Source: Cyanophora paradoxa (lineage: Eukaryota > Glaucocystophyceae > Cyanophorales > Cyanophoraceae). Taken from it: 64,000 bases of DNA. The stretch is taken from the NCBI GenBank assembly GCA_004431415.1, contig QPMI01000247.1, forward strand, positions 1-64,000. Reading direction: 5' to 3'. Positions 59,325 to 64,000 of this stretch are shown piece after piece. Below the pieces are notes generated by a model. The model saw only the letters and a program-made list of their open reading frames with translations, was not told the origin of the DNA and did no database searches. The stretch's first letter is position 1; each line of letters begins with the position of its first letter. Made by a program: the position numbers and the translations under genes.

Positions 59325-61021
59325 ATGCGCCCGTCCACGGCCGCCGCTCGTCGAGCGGCACCAGCTGCAGCTGCCACGGAAGCGAAGCCGCCGCCGCCCT
59401 CGCTGCCCGACCTGCCTCAACCGCTGCTCGCCCAAATCCTGCTGCTCCTCGATCCGGTCGAGCGCGGCCGCGCGGTGCAGTCCTCTGTCCCCAGGCCGCG
59501 TAATCGCCCTGAGCTCCGCGCAGGCCCGAATCTGCAGGGCGCTCCGCGCGGCGGTGGACGATCCGGCGCTCTGGCCGGACATGCAGCTGCGGCTCGGCGT
59601 CGGCACCGGCCGTCCGACTTCCTCCGCGTCGGCATCCGCTCGGCGAGTCCCCTCCTGGTTCGCCGCCGCCGCGCCCCAGGCAGCGCCCTCGACGCCGGCC
59701 GGGAGTCCCGCGCGAGGCGGCCAGCCGCCGATCCCGTTCGACGAGGCGATCGGGGTGCTGGCGAGGGCACGGCACGCCTCCACGGGGCGGCTCCTGCTGC
59801 GGCTCGAGGCCGGCTTCCTCGACGAGGCCCCCGCCGCCCTCCGCTTCGACTTCCTGCGCGCCGTACCCCTCCGCTCCCTCCGCATCGAGGTCCTCCCCGG
59901 CGGCCCCGGAACCGCAACCCTCCCGCGTGGATTGGAACCCGCGGACCTCGAGGCCATCGCCGCCGCCACGGGCGGCGAGCCCGCCGAGGAAGGCCCCTCG
60001 GGCCCCTCCCCCCCGGGGGCCTCCCGCCTCGCGCGCCTCTCGTACCCCCCGCAGCGCCTCTACGAGCGCGGCCTGGCGGAGACCCTCGGACGCTGCTTCC
60101 CCGCTCTGGTCTCCCTCGACCTCCAGACCCCTACCCCCCCTGAGCTCGTCCCCGGCCTCCTCCACTCGCTCCCCGCCCTCAGACGCCTGCGCTCGGTGCG
60201 ACTCGGCTTCCCGACCCCGCCGGGCGCCGAGACGAGCGACGAGGAGTGCTTCCTCTCCCTCCTCTCCGGCCAGGCCGCCGCCGCCGCCCTCGCCGAGAGG
60301 GGTACCGCGCTGCGCGAGCTCCGCCTCTGCTTCGCCCCCCCTGGCCGCCGCTGCCCCCTGCACGGCCTCCCCTGGGAGGACGTCCTGACCGCCTGTGCCC
60401 CCCGCGCCCTCCACCTCCGGTTCCACCCCCAGGAGATGTACCCTGGGGCCCTCTCCCGCCTCCGCCTCGCCGCCTCGCCCCCCCCGCCGGCCCCGGCCCC
60501 GCGGCCCTCGCGCCCCGGCGCCGCCCCCGGCGCCTCCGCCCCGACCCGGCGAAAGAGGCGGCGGCTCGGCTCCGGGCCGCGGTCCGCGAGATCACCCTCG
60601 AGCTCGTTGGGTGCCCCCCGGCCCCGCCGCCCCGCGGCCTCCCCGAGCTCCAGCGTACGCCCCCGCTACCCGTACCCCCTCCGCCGCTCACCCCCTCCCC
60701 CGCAGAGCTGCTGGAGGACCTGCCGGCGCTGTACCCCGCCTGCGGAGCCTGGCGGTGCGGGGGCCGCGCCTCCGGAACCGGGCGGCGCTCTCCTCCGCCC
60801 TCTCGTCCCTCCCCCTGGCCGTCCTGGAGCTGGACCCCCTCCCCGGCACCTCCCTCCGCCCCCGGAGCGCCGGCGCAGCCCCGCGCGCCCCGCGCCCGCC
60901 CGGCGCCGGCCCCGCCCCTTCGCGGTCCGGGGCGCCCTGGGAGCGCCTGCCCGACCGGGCCCCCGCCGCGTCCCCCGATCGCGAGTGGGCCGACAGCGCG
61001 AGCGACGGCGACGGCGACTGA
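59325..61021 (+). CDS. F-box protein with LRR-like C-terminal part
   Basis: F-box proteins are substrate receptors of SCF ubiquitin ligases, binding Skp1 through the F-box. The start at 59325 gives an Ala/Arg-rich leader, then LPDLPQPLLAQILLLLDPVE; an intron (GTGCAG...GCAG) is removed and ARICRALRAAVDDPALWPDM completes the F-box (L-P, L..L..L, and the W in the last helix are present). A long body follows with Leu-rich strands (RFDFLRAVPLRSLRIEVLPG; RCFPALVSLDLQTPTPPELV; LRSVRLGFPTPPGAETSDEE) that resemble degenerate leucine-rich repeats. It ends WADSASDGDGD with stop at 61019-61021. Between about 60480 and 60760 the composition becomes Pro/Arg-rich and the frame is not certain; one more intron ends near 60706. 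Confidence 0.75.
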
Positions 61022-61120
61022 GTGGCATGAGGGGCGACGTGCTCAGACGAAAGGAGATTTAGATAAAGAAGATGCGTTAACATTGTGTTAGAGGAAGAAG
61101 AACTCGGGCTATGATCGCGG

Positions 61121-64000
61121 CTACCGCCCGGAGGCGTCGACGACGTAGAAGATGGGGCTCGCGGCGGCGGCCTGCGCGACCTCCGCCGCCGTCGCCACGC
61201 GGTTGAAGTCGTTGTCCCACAGCTGCGCCCTCGTCAGCGCCGGGGCGGGCGGGGCGGGGCGGGCGGGGCGGGGCGGGGCGGGCGGGGCGGGGCGGGGCGG
61301 GGCGGGCGGGGCGGGCCTCGACGAGGTGGGCGCCGAAGTGGCGGGAGGCCTCTCGCAGGAGCGCCTCCACGTCGCCCCCGAAGCGGATGCCCGCGCCCGC
61401 CCCTCCCCGACTGCGGCAGCCGCCGCACGTTCAGCCGCAGCGCCCCAGCCCCCGCCTCCGGCCCCGCCGCCCCCGCCGCCCCGCCGCCCCCGCCGCCCCC
61501 GCCGGGCCGGCCGGCCCTGCCGGCCCTGCCGGCCCCGCCGGCCGCCCAGCCGCGGCCGCGGGCTGCCACGAGGGCAGATGGGAACCCGTGGCCCGGGAAG
61601 CGCCGGCTTGCGAGAGCCACGAGCGAGTTTGCTGCGCAAAGGTGGCGCCCGACCCGGCCGAGGCCGCTGCCGCCACCGCAGGCTGCCACGCGGTTTGCTG
61701 GCCATGGAAGCTCGTTGCCTGGGAAGGCATAGGGGCGGCCTGCGGGGGCCACGACGGGGTCGACATCTGCTGCACGAATCCATAGCCAGCGCCGCCGACG
61801 CTGTACGGGGCGGAGGGCGCCGCCCGCTGGGCGTGGGCCACGGCTTGCATGGGGTAGTTCGCATATGCATAGCCGAGGTTCGAAGCCCCGTACGGAGCTG
61901 CGCCGACGCCGGCGCCGCAGCTCGAAGCCTCCGCCCCGTAGAAGAAAGACGGGGCGCCGGCGCTTTGCGCTGAGTACGTCGGGGCAGCTCCCCCGGCGCC
62001 AAAGGGAGCGGAGTAGCTGCTGATTCCCGTGAAGGGCTGAACGAAGTCGAAGGGCTGCAAGGCGGGCGCCGAGCCGAGCGAGGCTGCGCCGTAGCCGTAG
62101 GACCCCGGCTGCATGCTTGGCCCGCACTGCAGCGGCGCGGCGCTGAGGCCCGGGGCTGGGACCGACCAGCTGCAGCTCACGTTCACGGTGCCCTGTGCTG
62201 GCGCCGCGTACTGCGCCTGCGCCGCGTGTTGCGGGGCCGCCGGAGCGTTCTGTGTGGCTGCGGCTGCGGCTGCGGCTGCTGATTTCGAAGCTTCCTGCAC
62301 CGAAAGCCGCGGGGCCGGCGCTGCGGGGGCCGTGCACGTGGGGGCCGGCGCCGCCGGGGCCGTGGGGGCATGCTGCGCCGCGGAGGTCGCCAGAGCATTC
62401 CGCGCCGCCGGAGCGTGCCGCACGGGACCCGTCGGGGCCGCGGGGGCCGTCGAAGTTGGAGCTTCAGAGGTTCCCCCCGCCCATTCCTTCGCGGCTGGGT
62501 CGAGAATCCTGGAGGGCTCCTGCAGGGCCACAACCGTCGTCTCCACTTCCGGCGGCGCCTGGGACAAGTCGTGTTCTGCCGTGGCTGGGAGGGATGGCGC
62601 GGCTGGGAGAGGAGGGCCCCACTCGGGTGGCGCGATCTGTGTCGAGGCGGGGCGAGAGACCGGCGCCGCCGTGGTCGAAAGGCGAGCCTCGCCAGCCGCC
62701 GCCTCCTCCGTCCGGAGCTCGCTCCGCTCTGAATCCTCCTGCTTGCAGACCTCAGCGCCGGCGACAATTCTCGGAGGGAGATGACACGGGTAGCGCACCG
62801 GCTTGTCAGGAGCGGCCTTGGCAGGAGCAGCGGCTTGTTCATCGTGACGCCCTGCGACGATCTCGAGTCCGAAAGTTATGGTCCGCTTGAAGCAAGAAGA
62901 GGCCGGGCGTTCACACCGGCCCGTCGGGCGAGGCGCCGAGTCGCTTCCGGCGTGACGAGATGATGTCGAGGCCGCAACCAGCGAGGAAGCTCCGCAGGCG
63001 ATGGCACGCCTCCGGGGTCCCCGGCGCAGGGTCGTGCACTCCGACCCGCGGCGCCTCCCCGGGCCCGAAGAGGGCACGGTAGAAGGGCTGCTCCCGGTAC
63101 TCTGCGTGCGGTGGGCGGTGAGGTGCGACCGATGCCGCGCCCCGCAGGATGCACGCAGGCACCTTCCAGCCGATAGCAGAGGCCGCGGCGGCTTGCCTCC
63201 TCGGGGCCACACACTGCCTCGGCTGTTCGATTGGCGGGTAGCGCAAAGGTGGGCGGCGGCCCGCGGGCGCACGGGCGATAAGGACGGCGTCGCGGACGCG
63301 GCGGGCTGTGAAGAGGCAAACGTCGGGGCGAAGACCGATGCATAACTACGAAAGGATCGCCAAAATGAAGGCAGGCATGGACCGGAGCAGCGGGCGAGCG
63401 CACAGTCATGCCACCCCACTTGAACTTGACTTCTATTCTGGGCAAGCCGCCTCCCGCCTTAAGCTTGACTTGGGACACGACATTGGCGGGCAAATTGCCG
63501 CCCTTTAGATCTCTGAGCGGCATGTTCTCCAGTTCCTCGCTGTCGGGCTTGGCCTGTCAGAAATCAGTGTCCGGTTTTAAGCAAGGGGAGGCCGTGCCCA
63601 CACACCAGCCCGTCAGGTGAGGTGCGCAGTCGCTTGCGGTCAGACAAGCTGATCTCAAAGCCGCAGTTGACAAGGAAGCTCCGCAGGCGGTGACACGCCT
63701 CGCGACTCCCCGGCGCGGGGTCGTGCACTCCGACCCGCGGCGCCTCCCCGGGCCCGAAGAGGGCGCGGTAGAACGGCTGCTCCTGGTACTCTGCGCGCGG
63801 CCAGCGGTGAGGTGCGACCGATGCCGCGCCCCCGCGGCAGGCACCTTCCAGCGGATTGCAGAGGCCGCGGCGGCTTGCTTTCTCAGGGCCAAAGACTGCC
63901 TCGCAGTTCGGATCAGTAGGTAGTGCAAAGACGGGCGGCGGGCGCACGGGCGATAAGGACGGCGTCGCGGACACAGCAGGCCGTGTAAAGGCGCACGCCG
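61121..64000 (-). CDS. Ala/Gly/Gln/Tyr-rich (prion-like) protein with duplicated N-terminal module; continues past the right edge
   Basis: The family is not recognised. Reading from the right edge (minus): module copy B (about 63960-63620; EAVFGPEKASRRGLCNPLE, then EYQEQPFYRALFGPGEAPRV), exon AKPDSEELENMPLRDLKGGN (about 63555-63407), module copy A (about 63240-62930; EAVCGPEEASRRGLCYRLE, EYREQPFYRALFGPGEAPRV, CHRLRSFLAGCGLDI), then a long exon. That exon has a Glu/Pro/Ala section and a low-complexity part rich in Ala, Gly, Gln, Ser and Tyr (GYGYGAASLGSAPALQPFDF, NLGYAYANYPMQAVAHAQRA), with a collagen-like PAGPAGPAGPAGPAG run. The last exons read FGGDVEALLREASRHFGAHL and LWDNDFNRVATAAEVAQAAA, ending VVDASGR at 61121. 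Composition suggests a condensate-forming or RNA-granule protein; that is inference. Joining all exons into one gene is also inference. Confidence 0.5.
61241..61315. repeat. GGCGGGGC-type tandem repeat forming an intron
   Basis: Tandem units of GGGCGGGGCGGGGC type make up nearly the whole intron between FGAHL and LWDNDF (sense strand CCCCGCCCCGCC). The plus strand could form G-quadruplexes. Confidence 0.8.
62870..64000 (-). repeat. Tandem duplication of a two-exon module
   Basis: About 62870-63330 and about 63560-64000 align over their length with roughly 85% identity by eye. The GTGCCTGC donor, the intron and the GCAG acceptor are at the same place in both, and the coding frame E-E/Y-R/Q-E-Q-P-F-Y is kept in both. 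Length differences fall inside the intron or in the leader before the first exon. The right copy is cut by the window edge. Confidence 0.8.

Overview
The window is nuclear DNA from a eukaryote with very high GC content, tightly packed genes and many short spliceosomal introns. Introns mostly start GTGCG and end GCAG, with a CTGAC-like branch site about 15-25 bases before the AG. The marker proteins are eukaryotic: a 26S proteasome ATPase, a P4 flippase, an ATAD2/Yta7-type AAA-bromodomain protein and mitochondrial F1 gamma. A probable thylakoid-lumen TPM-domain protein and a Ser/Pro-rich glycoprotein point to a photosynthetic protist. A unicellular alga (haptophyte, pelagophyte or prasinophyte-like) is my best guess, but the sequence alone does not fix the lineage.

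Layout, left to right: ribonucleotide reductase large subunit (-, cut by the left edge); a signal-peptide TPR-like protein with a C-terminal membrane segment (-); an unrecognised small protein (+); a gene built of two tandem copies of an unknown domain (-); Rpt2 (+); a small unknown protein (+); a three-repeat Myb factor with polyglutamine (+), followed by a decayed partial copy of itself; a large membrane-anchored glycoprotein with Ser/Pro stalk, PPC-like, FN3-like and IPT/TIG-like parts (+); a giant TIR receptor-like gene (-); a P4 flippase (-); a TPM-domain protein (+); ATP synthase gamma (-); a BTB/T1 (KCTD-like) protein (+); an ATAD2-like ATPase (-); an F-box protein (+); and an Ala/Gly/Gln/Tyr-rich protein with a tandem module, running off the right edge (-).

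The most remarkable locus is 28531-38956 (-). Splicing by eye gives an N-terminal TIR domain with its motifs intact, including an 8-base microexon that completes the conserved V-D-W-E-D strand. It is followed by an HTRLLVKAREW linker of the kind I associate with bacterial TIR-WD40 proteins, one transmembrane helix, a coiled coil, a WD40-like propeller region, two EGF-like modules, (Gly-Ser)n linkers and Cys-rich repeats. This predicts a type II membrane protein with a cytosolic TIR enzyme or signalling domain and a very large extracellular adhesive or sensing part. I know of no described family with this architecture.

Other structural signals are two adjacent introns that are almost the same sequence (introner-like), a tandem domain duplication with a patch that looks gene-converted, long C-tracts on the sense strand of introns, and AT-richer palindrome-filled islands in the longer spacers. 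Most genes are arranged as close divergent or convergent pairs. Exon ends in the long genes were placed by eye and are approximate.
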